Source of the DNA: Macrotrachela quadricornifera
Lineage: Eukaryota > Rotifera > Eurotatoria > Philodinida > Philodinidae
NCBI GenBank assembly: GCA_022393335.1
Contig: JAJEKB010020985.1
Location: 62,001 to 126,000 of the forward strand
Length of the DNA: 64,000 nucleotides
Direction: 5' to 3'
Shown here: positions 12,220 to 22,895 of the stretch, piece after piece
How the letters are laid out: each line of letters begins with the position of its first letter
Position numbering within the stretch: the stretch's first letter is position 1
Translations under genes and position numbers: made by a program
The notes under the pieces: generated by a model
What the model saw: the letters and a program-made list of their open reading frames with translations, nothing else
Database searches by the model: none
What the model was told of the DNA's origin: nothing

Positions 12220-14300
12220 TTAAATTAAAAGTTCACGAAGTGATAAATTTTTTTTATTATCTTTTATTGTTGAATTTTTTGGCGAAACTGATTTAGCAAA
12301 ACCAACACGATTATTTTCAAAATCAAATTCTGTATACCATGGTCCAATAAAAACATCACCAAGAATCCAAAGTGGACCGGCTGGTGGTGGAATATCAATA
12401 CCAGCAAAACCAGATATACATATAGTTTTATTAAATTGACTAACAGTTAAAACATATTGTGGACCATCCAAATAAAAATCATTTCCATTTATTGTAAAAT
12501 GAATACGTGGTAAATTAGGAACTAATTTACAATCAATCATATACTACAATATAAAAATAATATTTTAGATATTTAGAAAAAAAAAGCACAAAAACAAAAT
12601 TTCTATTATCTTACTTCACCACCAGGAATTGGTATAGCACCTAATTTTGAATTAAGACTAGCAATTTCAGCTTTTGGTCCAACTAAAAGACTTGTACCAG
12701 TATCAGCAATACTAAAAAAATAAAAATTTTATTTAAAAATAATCTATTCATAATACAAAGATTTTTTTTTTTTATACGCTTGACAACCGCCTTGACAATA
12801 TTGATTTGTATCAACTGAGATTCCATCAAGTTTAAATTGCCAATAATCTTTACGAGTTACATCAACATAAGTAAATTCACCTTCGTATAATTCTGGATCT
12901 GAACCACCTAATTACAACAGAAAACAAAAAATACATATAAAATCTAAATTATAAAAACAAATATATATACCAAAAATAATTTCACCACCACGTGGATTAT
13001 TTGGATCACTTAAAATTAATAAAAACAACAAAATTTACTGAATTTTTTTTTATCTTTTTAAAATCTACCGATCAAGCCAAAAACTAAATACATTTTCTGG
13101 AATTAATTTTTGATCCCACATATTATTAAATACTGGATAAACACCATCAACAGCAATTGATGGATATGCAAGACCAAGAATTCCTTTATTAAAAAAATAA
13201 TATTTCAATTATCCGAACAAATAAATAAAATAAGATATTTTTCTTACCATCAAATTTTGCTGCAACAAAAACAATTCCTGGTTGTTTAATAGCTTCAGCA
13301 AATCCTTGATTTTGAATTTTAGCATCACCAATCTAAACCAAATAATCATAACATAAATCAACTCAAAAAAAACAAGAAATATATATACTTACTGTTACTG
13401 TATCTATACTAACATAACCTTGAAGTGAACCAGTACCATATTGAATCTATAAAATACAACAAAATTATAAATGAACTATAAATAAATACATTCTTAGAAT
13501 TAAAACAATAGTATTTGAAATTCTATACTAAATGATATATGAAACAAGGCACGCATCACTTGATTAAATAAAATATATCATTTTGTATCGAATTTCAAAA
13601 ATACTATTACTATCTAATTTAATTTACTTTAAAGTCTGTTCCATTAGCCACATATGTTGATGATTTTGCACCATTATATTTTTTATGTAATTCTAAACGA
13701 AATTTTTTTTCATTAATATTTCAAAAGATAAATTAACTTACGACAAGCAATATCAAGAAGTGAACAATGAACACTAATATAAAAATAAAAAAATTTTGTT
13801 TTATATTTCAAATAATACAAATATTCATCTACCTTGGTACCCAAAGATTAGATGAACCAGTACTAATCAAAAAAAAAAAATTAATTTTTGTGTTTTTTTC
13901 GATTTAATTATATCCAACAAAAAAAAACACATACTCAAATACAACACGAAAAGGTTGGGCAGGTGTACCAATACCAATATCTCCATAATATTGAGCCTAG
14001 AGAATAAACCTTTGTTTTTTATTAAAATAATCAATTATTTTATTTCTTACATCTAAATAATTTGTTAATCCTTCAGGAATTGGTCCACCAAGACCATATT
14101 TACGTTCAAATGCATTTAATCTATGTGAATCAACTTCAAAAAGTTGATCATGAACCGATTGAAAATGATGTAATTTTACTCTATTTTTAAATTTAACTTT
14201 AATCAATTATTATATATAATAAATATACAAACCGATTAAGACGAGCATTAATATTCAATAATAAACAAAAGAAAATTGTCAGAGAAAAAAAGTCTTTCAT
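12220..14300 (-). CDS. Cathepsin D-like aspartic protease
   Basis: A pepsin-family (A1) aspartic endopeptidase, probably lysosomal or digestive. Thirteen exons with consistent phases (14300-14233, 14180-14051, 13996-13935, 13862-13833, 13773-13742, 13692-13628, 13446-13393, 13332-13248, 13183-13069, 13008-12971, 12907-12778, 12711-12615, 12543-12220) give 409 residues, the usual length for cathepsin D. Residues 1-19 are a signal peptide, followed by a propeptide of about 40 residues. The two catalytic motifs are present: DTGSS with Asp at about 87 and DTGTS with Asp at about 273. Other family blocks are [14 protein letters not shown], the flap [27 protein letters not shown], the Cys pair in QYCQGGC, and [20 protein letters not shown] near the C-terminus. 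It ends with a Lys/Asn-rich tail of about 22 residues beyond the normal fold. An acceptor lies 13 nt before the ATG. Intron 6 contains a small hairpin element. Confidence 0.93.
13507..13608. repeat. Hairpin (MITE-like) element in an intron
   Basis: Left arm 13507-13540 and right arm 13573-13608 are near-perfect inverted repeats (about 34-36 nt; the left begins AATAGTATTTGAAATTC). They are separated by about 32 nt. The element sits inside cathepsin D-like intron 6, which at 181 nt is longer than most introns of that gene. No clear target-site duplication was seen. It resembles a very short palindromic MITE. Confidence 0.65.
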
Positions 14301-14571
14301 TATATACGTATATCTAGAAATATAAATGAAATGTTTGTGTGCGCGCATGTTCGAATAGAAAAATATGCAGCTGTATGTGAAAAGTGATAAGATGCTTTAC
14401 AATACATCATAGTCATATGTATGTTTTCTTCATCGTGATAAAACAAAAGAAGAAAAAGTACATATTCTCAAATGAGTCATTAAGTTGAAAATGAATCATC
14501 TGATGTTTTTCTTTTTTTAGTTCGTTTTTAATTAATAAAAAATAGATGGAGTACAAAAATTATCACAGAAT

Positions 14572-15949
14572 TTATTGTTGTAATAAAAGCATATTTTTTA
14601 AATGTCGATTAATATTTAATTGTTCGATATTTTTTTGATTAACTTTAATCATTAATTGACGAATTTTTCTTATTGAAAGAATTCTTAATGATACAGAATT
14701 ATGATGATATCTTCGTATTAATTCATCAAAATATTGATTTAATGTATCATATAATTGTTGTCGTATTGTTGATGTTACTAATATATTTTGAATAGGTATT
14801 GTTAAAATTTTTCCAAGTTCTTGTGTTCGAATTTCATTAGCTGCTGTTTTTGTTAAATATCCATAATAAAAACATATATATATAAAATTTTTTAAATTTT
14901 TTATTAATGGTTGATTAAATGGATCATTATTTGTTTCGAAACAAATACAAGGTATGTAAATATCTCGAAAAAATATTTTAATACATACAGAATAATTTTC
15001 ACATGGATTATTATGTAAAAATATTTGTATTAAACATAAAATAAATCGATCAATATATGATAATGAACGATGTTCTTTAAAAATTGTTGAAGCTACTTCA
15101 GATATAAAATAAGAAAATGAATCAATTGTTTTTAATTCAGTTAATATAGCTCCATGTTCAAGTAAATCAGTAACTATAGGTATACACCAATTGTAAAGAG
15201 CATTTTTAAGAGCAGCATTAAATTCAATTTCAATTTGATCTGGATAGGTTGAAAGTAGATAATCACGAAAGAATGTATAAACAATTGGATAATTCGATTC
15301 TAAAATAGAAAATTTATATCAATTTCAAATTATAACTTTCATCGTTAGTATTCGATCTATGACATATAAACCTACCCATTCCACATAGACGTTTGAATGA
15401 TGAATTATTAGTAATATCTGGTATTATTGGATTTGCTCCATAAGAAATTAATTGTTCAATATATTCTAAACGTTTACTTGGATCAATATTATTAGTAACA
15501 ACAGCTATTGATAAAGGTGTTTTATGATCGGATAATAAACTATTTGAATTATAACCTGAATTAAGTAAGAATTGAAAAATATTTTCATGATTTTTCATAA
15601 TAGCATGATGTAATAAATTACAATTTTCTATTTGTTCATCGAATTTAATTTGTTGTAAATAATATGGATTTTTAGAAAGATTTTCATTATTATTTAAATT
15701 TAAATATTCAATTGTTTTATCTATTAATTTATTTACCGTTGGTTTATATAATGAATTTGCATAAAGAATTATAATTGCTTCATAAATTGATAATGATGGA
15801 CAATATTGTTCAAAAAGAGTATTTAAAATCTCAGATGATTGATTAGAATCTTTAAAAAAATTATTCAATTCATTACCAAATTGTCGTATACGTGCATCAG
15901 CTAATGATATCGTTTTTTCACGTGTACTATGACAAGATCTTCGCATCAT
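14572..15949 (-). CDS. Ankyrin-repeat protein with SOCS-box-like C-terminus (ASB-like)
   Basis: Two exons, 15949-15376 and 15299-14572, joined in phase 1, give 433 residues. The middle shows degenerate ankyrin repeats, for example CNLLHHAIMKNHENIFQFLL, then TPLSIAV and QLISYGANP. The C-terminus (VSLRILSIRKIRQLM ... RHLKNMLLL) resembles a SOCS box: a BC-box-like helix that would contact Elongin B/C, then a shorter segment where the Cul5-binding LPxP motif would lie, here not well conserved. By analogy with ASB proteins it could be a substrate receptor of an ECS-type ubiquitin ligase. The ankyrin call is firm and the SOCS call is tentative. A splice acceptor (AG at 15957-15956) lies 6 nt before the first of two adjacent ATGs, so the frame is probably complete at its 5' end. 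Confidence 0.72.
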
Positions 15950-16638
15950 TGGAATCTGAAAAAAAATATATTAATGCGTCAAAATATTATTCTCCTGATT
16001 TATTTTATTTTTGAAGAAAAACAAAATGATCATAATATGAGTTGGTAGATGTGACTCATCAATATAGTAAACATATAAAGGAAAAACAAGATTTTTTTTC
16101 TTCTTGCTCTTTCTTGTGTGATGAAAGATATTTTAGTTAGTTTATTTTAAATTTGTTTTAATAGTTAATAGAAAAATAGAATTTTTTAAATATCTTAGCC
16201 TACATGTATTTGTGAAAAAAATATACATTCACTAGAAATAATTCATTTTTCAAAAGATAAGTTATAAAGAGTTCTATAAATCATTTTTTCTTGTTTATCT
16301 GTTAAAGTATTAAATATTTTTTCATACAATATGAATATCATCATATTTCTTAAGAATATAAATGCTTTTCTTATCTATATATATATTCAAATTTTCCTAA
16401 TGAATATGATATGATCTAAAAAAAGTATTAATAGATAGATTTGACTTAGTCTATGTATTAAATTCTACATTTATTGATTGAATAAATGATATATTTTAAT
16501 TTTTATTCGATGGTATGTCTTTCTTTTATTTCAAGTAAATAATTTCTTCTTGTCTTTTTTTTCCTTTAAATAACAATACAAAACAACAATAGATATTTGA
16601 ATAAAATTAATCTCATTGTCGTTGTTATTGATAAATGT
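15950..16638. other. Spacer with no gene seen
   Basis: Lies between the ankyrin gene start and the RpL39 stop. AT-rich with no open frame of coding character. The high-coordinate end is the RpL39 3' UTR. Confidence 0.5.
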
Positions 16639-16849
16639 TTATAATTTAAGTTTTGTACGACGAAAATGACGACGTTTTGAATTGTATCGAATTGTATTTC
16701 CTGTACGCATTCGAACCTATAAACAACAAATAAAAATTTTATTTTAGATAATTATAAAAAAAAGGAATTACCCATTGTGGTACAGGTCGATTTTGTTTTT
16801 GTTTTTTTGCGAGTACTTTTTTTATCTTAAGTGTCTTATGTGATGCCAT
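16639..16849 (-). CDS. RpL39: 60S ribosomal protein L39 (eL39)
   Basis: eL39 is a tiny basic protein lining the ribosomal exit tunnel. Exons 16849-16772 and 16716-16639 (26 codons each, the second including the stop) are joined by a 55-nt intron and give exactly 51 residues, the universal length. The N-terminus [20 protein letters not shown] and the later [20 protein letters not shown] match the family almost residue for residue. A pyrimidine-rich acceptor (TTTTTCAG) directly abuts the ATG. This suggests that a spliced leader or a non-coding exon is joined immediately before the start. The protease-inhibitor gene lies 133 nt upstream on the same strand. Confidence 0.97.
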
Positions 16850-16982
16850 CTGAAAAATACAAATTCAATGATCATTCAATAGAATATATTCTGTTCATAT
16901 ACATTCATTATCATAAAATATTTGTTTCAGATACAAAAAAAAACACAATTCAAATGCGAGATTAAAAATTATGAAAAAAAAG

Positions 16983-17257
16983 TCATCCAATACGTGGTTC
17001 AACTGTAACAATATTTTTTTCATTAACAAATATACGAATTCGTGTTGGACAAAAATCAAGTGTTACTGGAGAATTATCACGTAATGTTTGGACATCATTA
17101 ACATCTGTATTTAAAAAAAAAAGTAAATAATAATCTTTCAATAAAATGATACTGATTGTTTTTTTTTCTAACCTGATTCTGCTTTTATAATTTTTATTGC
17201 TGCATCTACATCTTTACCAACTAATTCTGGCCATACTCGTTTTTGATTTGCAGACAT
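16983..17257 (-). CDS. Potato inhibitor I family serine protease inhibitor (eglin/CI-2 type)
   Basis: A small, disulphide-free inhibitor of subtilisin- or chymotrypsin-like proteases. Exons 17257-17173 and 17104-16983 joined in phase 1 encode 68 residues, typical of the family. The signature RVWPELVGKDVDAA sits at residues 7-20. The exposed binding loop PVTLDFCPTRIRIFV spans 41-55. By alignment with CI-2 and eglin c the P1-P1' bond is Leu44-Asp45, and Arg50 and Arg52 are the scaffold arginines that brace the loop. It ends in the family's xPRIG. Leu at P1 predicts chymotrypsin-, elastase- or subtilisin-type targets. A Cys three residues after the scissile bond is unusual. There is no signal peptide, so it may act in the cytosol. 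An acceptor lies 10 nt before the ATG. The family is best known in plants and leeches and is patchy in animals. Confidence 0.9.
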
Positions 17258-17831
17258 TTTTATTTATCTGAAGTTAAAAAGATCTTCAGTTTAATTAAGA
17301 AATATTTCTATTGACAAATAATCGATTTTAAAAAAATCTGAAAAATAACTTTTCATAAAACTTCAAATACTATGCTATCTGATAAAATGTTTAATACTGT
17401 TTTACATAATATATTTAAGATTTAGTTTCAATAAACTTGAAAAATATGTCAAATTTTGTATTTTGTGATATTTATTCTCGATGCGCATAACTTAAGAAGT
17501 TAAACTCAAATTCCATGAAAATAAAATCATCAAATATTCTTTACACTAGAAATTAAACCAATGAATTAATTAAACAAATAACCTTGACAATGAATTCCAA
17601 ACAATAAATAAAAATAAAATAAAATATTAAATATAAATATAAAAATACTTTTTTATTAATAAATATTTTAAATTTAATTCAATTTTTCATATTTAAATAG
17701 ATGTCATTACAATCACTTGACATCACATCATCATTCAAAGTTTGTTACTTTACACCATCGCATCGCATGACTTGGATGAAAGTGCAATGTTAACTTTTAA
17801 TAGTTATTTAAAATTATTCTTTTAGAATAAA
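17258..17831. other. Divergent intergenic region
   Basis: The 574 nt between two divergently transcribed genes probably contain both promoters. Very AT-rich with no coding signal. Splice acceptors sit near both ends: AG at 17269-17268 on the minus strand and at 17824-17825 on the plus strand. Confidence 0.5.
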
Positions 17832-18282
17832 ATGACAACATCAAATCATCATCATTTAAAAAATTCTAATGAAATAAAAAATAGTCAACATACAAATGAT
17901 AATAATACTTCAAGAGATCCGGAAATAGATTCTGGTATTTATTTTAAAAAGAAAATTTTTTTATTTTATTCTTATTTTTATTTATATAGAATTACTCGAA
18001 TTAGAAACAGCTTTAAATGATATTGAAAAAGCTATGGATAAAATTGAATCTCAAAATTCAAGTATTCAAATAAAATTACGTGATTTACTTGAATCAAATA
18101 GACAAATAACAAAAGAATTTACTGATATACGTCGTGGTATGACAAATAAATTTAAAGATGTTACACATGATTTAGAAAAAACACCAGGTACAGCACATGA
18201 TTTAGCTGCTGTTACATCAAATACATTAAATAAAATTGAACAAGAAATGTCAACAAAGAATAATCATAAAAATCATAAATAA
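17832..18282 (+). CDS. Bublin-like coiled-coil protein (C9orf16/BBLN family)
   Basis: Exons 17832-17934 and 17990-18282 joined in phase 1 give 131 residues. A polar, disordered N-terminus of about 34 residues precedes a coiled coil. Residues 35-73 match the short UPF0184/C9orf16 (bublin) family: a helix of LxxIE-type heptads followed by the hallmark LLESNRQ at 67-73. In Caenorhabditis elegans, bublin organises intermediate filaments and intestinal lumen shape; whether that holds here is unknown. The C-terminus is longer than in vertebrates and ends Lys/His/Asn-rich. A splice acceptor lies 6 nt before the ATG. It is the first of three same-strand genes separated by only about 146 and 106 nt. 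Confidence 0.82.
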
Positions 18283-18428
18283 ATTATTTTTCTTTTTTTA
18301 ATTTTTATTCTAACTTATATTCTTTTCCAATAATAACAATACTTAAATACCATTCCTTCTCATGCATTTGTTTGTTTTCATATATATATGAAATTAGCTA
18401 ATCAGATAAATATTTCTTGTTTAAGATA

Positions 18429-18707
18429 ATGTCACTTCTTACACGAACAATTATTTGTATAACATCTCGACGTCTTATGAGTACAGTTGGTTCTAATCCA
18501 CAAGGAATTCAAGATGATCCATCATTAGTAGCAAATTTTATACCAGATTTTACCTTTCCTCAAGGTCTACAAGGTGATATAAACCATGAAATTGGCAATG
18601 ATGCTATTTGTCAGTTATGGTTACAAAAATGTAAACTCTATGGATATGATAATTGTGAAGAACGTTTACAAAAATTATTGGAAACCAATTCAATTGATAA
18701 AAATTAA
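18429..18707 (+). CDS. Small mitochondrial-type protein, unrecognised
   Basis: Intronless frame of 92 residues. The N-terminus (MSLLTRTIICITSRRLMSTV) is rich in Arg/Ser/Thr and hydrophobics with no acidic residue, as in a mitochondrial presequence. The body is acidic and ends with a helical segment holding three spaced cysteines (CQLWLQKC, then C further on). I do not recognise the family. The well-ordered composition, the tight placement between bublin-like and TRAPPC3 genes, and a splice acceptor (AG at 18424-18425) only 3 nt before the ATG all support a real gene. A respiratory-complex accessory or assembly factor is possible but only a guess. Confidence 0.62.
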   Translation: MSLLTRTIICITSRRLMSTVGSNPQGIQDDPSLVANFIPDFTFPQGLQGDINHEIGNDAICQLWLQKCKLYGYDNCEERLQKLLETNSIDKN

Positions 18708-18813
18708 ACTTTCTGTTTTTTTTTTTATTTATTCTTGTATAATCCAATTAAGATTTCTCATCTATTTATATACATAAACTTATATATCATAAATTTAATT
18801 TTTAGATATAATT

Positions 18814-19593
18814 ATGAGTCGAACAAATATCAAACACAATATCGATACACGACGCGTTGTATGTAGTATGTGTAGTTGGTTAACATATATAAATTAATTA
18901 AATGAAATGTTTTTTTTTATTATATAAAGACACAAGAATTATTTACATTGACATATGGAGCTTTTGTTGCACAAATATTAGATGATTATGAACATGTTGA
19001 TGAAGTTAATAAACAACTTGATAAAATGTAAGTTTTTAAATAGTTATTATTAGAATATCATATTGTATAATTTTATAGTGGTTTCAACATTGGTATTCGA
19101 TTAATTGATGATTTTCTTGCTCGTAATTCAAATGTGAGTCGATGTAATGATTTTCGTGAAACAGCTGATATCCTTGCTAAAGTAATAATAAATATTCAAT
19201 TTATCTTTTTTCTATTTAGTTTTCTTTTTTTTTAGCAAGGTTTTAAAACCTATTTAGGTATTTCACCAACAATTACTAATTGGTCACCAGCTAGTGATGA
19301 ATTTTCATTATTACTTGATGGTAATCCATTAACGGAATTTGTTGAATTACCAGAAGGATCAGGTCAACAATTACATTATAATCAAATTATTTGTGGAGCA
19401 ATACGTGGTGCACTTGAAATGGTTTTTATTATTTGAATTTTTCTTATTCTTATTCTTTCTTTTTTTTTTAAAGGTTCAATTAAAAGTTGAATGTCGAGTT
19501 GTACAAGATCAATTGAAAGGTGATAATACAACTGAATTACGAATAAAATTTTTAAAAAAATTAGAAGAAGTTTTACCAGCTGGTGAAGATTAA
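18814..19593 (+). CDS. TRAPPC3: TRAPPC3 (Bet3), trafficking complex core subunit
   Basis: TRAPPC3/Bet3 is a core subunit of the TRAPP complexes, which act as Rab1/Rab11 exchange factors in ER-Golgi and Golgi traffic. Five exons (18814-18858, 18930-19027, 19079-19181, 19236-19421, 19474-19593) with consistent phases give 183 residues, against 180 in human. Family blocks seen in order are ELFTLTYGAFVAQ, GFNIGIRLIDDFLAR, the acylation site region NVSRCNDFRETAD (Cys at about 70), LGISPTITNWSP, FVELPEG, CGAIRGALEMVQ and the LPAGED end. A splice acceptor (AG at 18804-18805) is 8 nt before the ATG, and only about 106 nt separate it from the gene upstream. Both features fit processing of a polycistronic transcript by trans-splicing. 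Confidence 0.96.
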
Positions 19594-22500
19594 AAATCAT
19601 TTAATATATATGACACAATTCGTTTTTTTTTTATTTATTAAACAATAATAAATGTTGATGTAATTTATATTTAAAAAAGAAATAAAAGAAAGAAACTTTG
19701 ATATAATATTGACTTATTGTCTATTAAAAATTGAAATATATGGCAGACAAATTTTTTTGTCTTCTTCTTTATTTTCAATTGAAAATGTAACGAACAAACA
19801 AATGATGATTTATTAAACGATACAAATAAGGAAATAGATGTATAACACTTGACAAAATTCGATCATCATTCACTTATTGACTGACATTTGATATGTCTCA
19901 TTGCATTGTCTGGTCATCTTTCATCAGGTTAAAAGCTTATGCAAACGATCCTTGAACTTCCTTCTAATTCAAATGGGCTTAGGCGACAAAGCATATATAT
20001 AATGCTGGTAATATAATGATGATGCAATCTTATAACAAGTAAAAGCAATGACGCCATACTAAATCTCAATTGACACTTCGATGATGAGAAGAAATGAGAA
20101 AGAGAAAAAAAGGAAAAAAAAAATTTTTTTACAGATATATACCTTCATTAATACCAGAGAAATAAAAAAAAAATTTATTATTTGACTAATTCTTTTCTTT
20201 ACTATGTGTACTTACATATATGTAGGTACAATATTTATACAAATTATACCAATTTTGCTTTTTTTCTTTCATTTTTTTTTCTCTCTCTCTTTTTATCAAT
20301 GAACAAAAGTCGATTGCTAGTCGTCCTCGAGAAATAAGATCCTACCCATAGAGATGTCAACAATCCTCTTTCCTTTTACCAATATATACATGTATATTCA
20401 TATGTATAATCATTGTTAGCTTTTTTTTTTTTCTATGGATAATTATTAAAATTCATAATAGGTAATGGTATATAACTACTAGGCAAACTTATATATCTTA
20501 CATTCATACCTCTTGAAAAAAAAAAAAGAATGAAAGAAAGAAAAGAAGAAACTAGTTATCGTTCAGTATTTATAAATATATTTGTTCAATATAATTTCAC
20601 ACTTACTTCAATACAATACGATTACTTATTCTGTGTTATTCTTCTCGATACTATTCAATATTAATTCTAGGTAATACATATCATTTTTCTTTCATCTTTT
20701 GATATATATATACAGTAGTAGCATATGTTTTCTAATGATTGAATTGTTACACTTGCATGACATGTTTGATCTTGTCTATAAATTGATTCATTCTCTAATA
20801 AAAAAAAAAAAAAAAGTCATCGGTATAATTATACATCTTAATTGAGCAACAGATTTCTTTCTTTTGATAAATATGTACTTTTTTCGTTGTCGAATTGGCT
20901 CATTAAAGATACATATATACATATATATAGACACAAAATGTTATATAATTTGAAAATAGTTATCAATTAAAAAAAAAATTGAATTTATTTATTGCATATT
21001 TGATTATATTCTTTTGAAGATGAACATTTGAAAAAAAGGAAAAAAAATTACTCAAGCGAATCACATTATTGAACAATGTATTTGTAAGGTAGGTAAAGAA
21101 CGATTGAAGATTGATTATAAATGATGTACGTATATAGTGATAGTGAGATAAAAAAAGGATGACAAATCATTCACTATTCAAATGATAGATGTATGTGTAA
21201 GTTTATAAATATATCCAACTAATTATATTTTTTAATAGTTGTAGTTATGATTGTTTTATTTTACTAAATTTTTATTTATAATGAATTTAAAAAAAAAAGA
21301 ATAAAGAATAAAATGAAATGAAGCGTAGAAAATGGCAATATAATGATAATATGAAACGATTTTATTTTAAATTATTTGATTTTTAATATAAAAATTGAAG
21401 AGAAGAAAGATATTACATCATTTAGTTATTTTTGTTCTTATCAATTTCATCATGTATGTGTTCCGTTTCATTTTCTATTCAATGAATATAGTTCATCATC
21501 ACTCCTCGTCCATATTTGCTCATCGGTAAACAAGACACCTTTGCCGTTTGTATATTTACATAACACTTGAGAGGTTTTTTCATCAGTTGTTATTCATATT
21601 CAAACATCCTGTGATAGGTAAACAAAAAGTAAAGAGATTAATTGTTTCTGCCATTACAGTCAACTAAACGTGCGACATTGATCATTTTCACTTTGACTTT
21701 CTAATCGTTTGATTGTCACGTTCAATCGTTGAAACTTCTGATAGTTTTCTTCACGCATTTTTGCTATTTTCAACACATCCATCTCTCTCTCTTTCTCTCT
21801 TATTAGATGGATAGATTGATGATTTGATCATCATAAAATAGATACGTGACAAACGTCCATAACCATATTTTATTTTTCTACATAGTTTCGACCTGTCCAT
21901 TCAGTTAAAATAAATGTCCTTCATATTGAAAAGCTGAATAAGTTAAAGATTTTCAAGGTTGATCTTATTCTGAAGATGATGAGACTATCGCACTTATATA
22001 TATATATTTGCTGTCGTTCTTACTTTCTCTTTGTACGATAGAAATTGAGTGTAAAGAGAAAAAAGTGTTCTTTTTCTCGTTTGCATTATTAGACAGCGTT
22101 TTTTTTCTCACTCTTCTTTTTTTCTTCTTTCAAGACATTAGATTTCAATTGCACGTGTATGTATTCGATCTCTCTTATTTTTTTTTCTTTTTATTACTAA
22201 TCACAGATTTTGATTGAACATGTTGATGGTAAAGTTAAACAGATTTGGCATTGAAAAATCGTTGAACAAACAATAAACATAAATCAATTCAGTTCAAAAG
22301 TAAGTTATCTTGTTTAATAATCTGATTAAATGGATAACTAAAGAGATCAACTTATTTATGGAACTTTCTATCTTCTTATTTTCTTTTCTTTTCTTTCTTT
22401 ATAGCCAATAATCACTAGTTGAACTTTGCTACATAATTTATGTTTACATAAATTACCCTTCAGGTTTTCATATTACTCGAAAAACGCGAGTGAGAGAGGA

Positions 22501-22895
22501 GTGTATTACGTGCATACATAAAGACAAAGTATAGACATACTCGAAACGATGTAGTGTATTTGAGGTGATGGTAAAGAAAAAAAAAAAAAGAAAGAATAAT
22601 TTCGATTTTCTTCTATTACTGCTGATGGGAACAACGAGAATCGCATCCTGTATGTGCGTAATCACCTGAACATAACTTAGACAAAAGAAAGGCAGACTGA
22701 ACTATAAGCACGTACGAGTTTGAACAATAGAATAAGAGTGAGTGGAAATAGTTAAAAGAAAATTGTTATACACACATACACATCTATCGTATTCATTGTA
22801 CTATATATTAAAGTCAAAAGATTGTTCATTTAAAAAAAAATTTCTTTTTTTTTTTTTTTCTTTATTCAGATTGATGGTCATTTATTTCTTGATCG
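19594..22895. other. Long gene-free region upstream of the cadherin gene
   Basis: Over 3 kb without a supported gene. It holds many poly-A/T tracts, (CT)n near 20280 and 21783-21798, and short TA runs. Open frames here are low-complexity (Phe/Ser/Leu from T-rich sequence). It probably includes cadherin regulatory DNA and 5' UTR. A poly-T tract ending in an acceptor (AG at 22868-22869) lies 26 nt before the cadherin ATG. A short out-of-frame upstream ATG lies between them. Confidence 0.5.

Noticed and set aside
22008..22217. Phe/Leu-rich ORF upstream of the cadherin gene
   Set aside because: Product of poly-T tracts, with no start context or splice partner.
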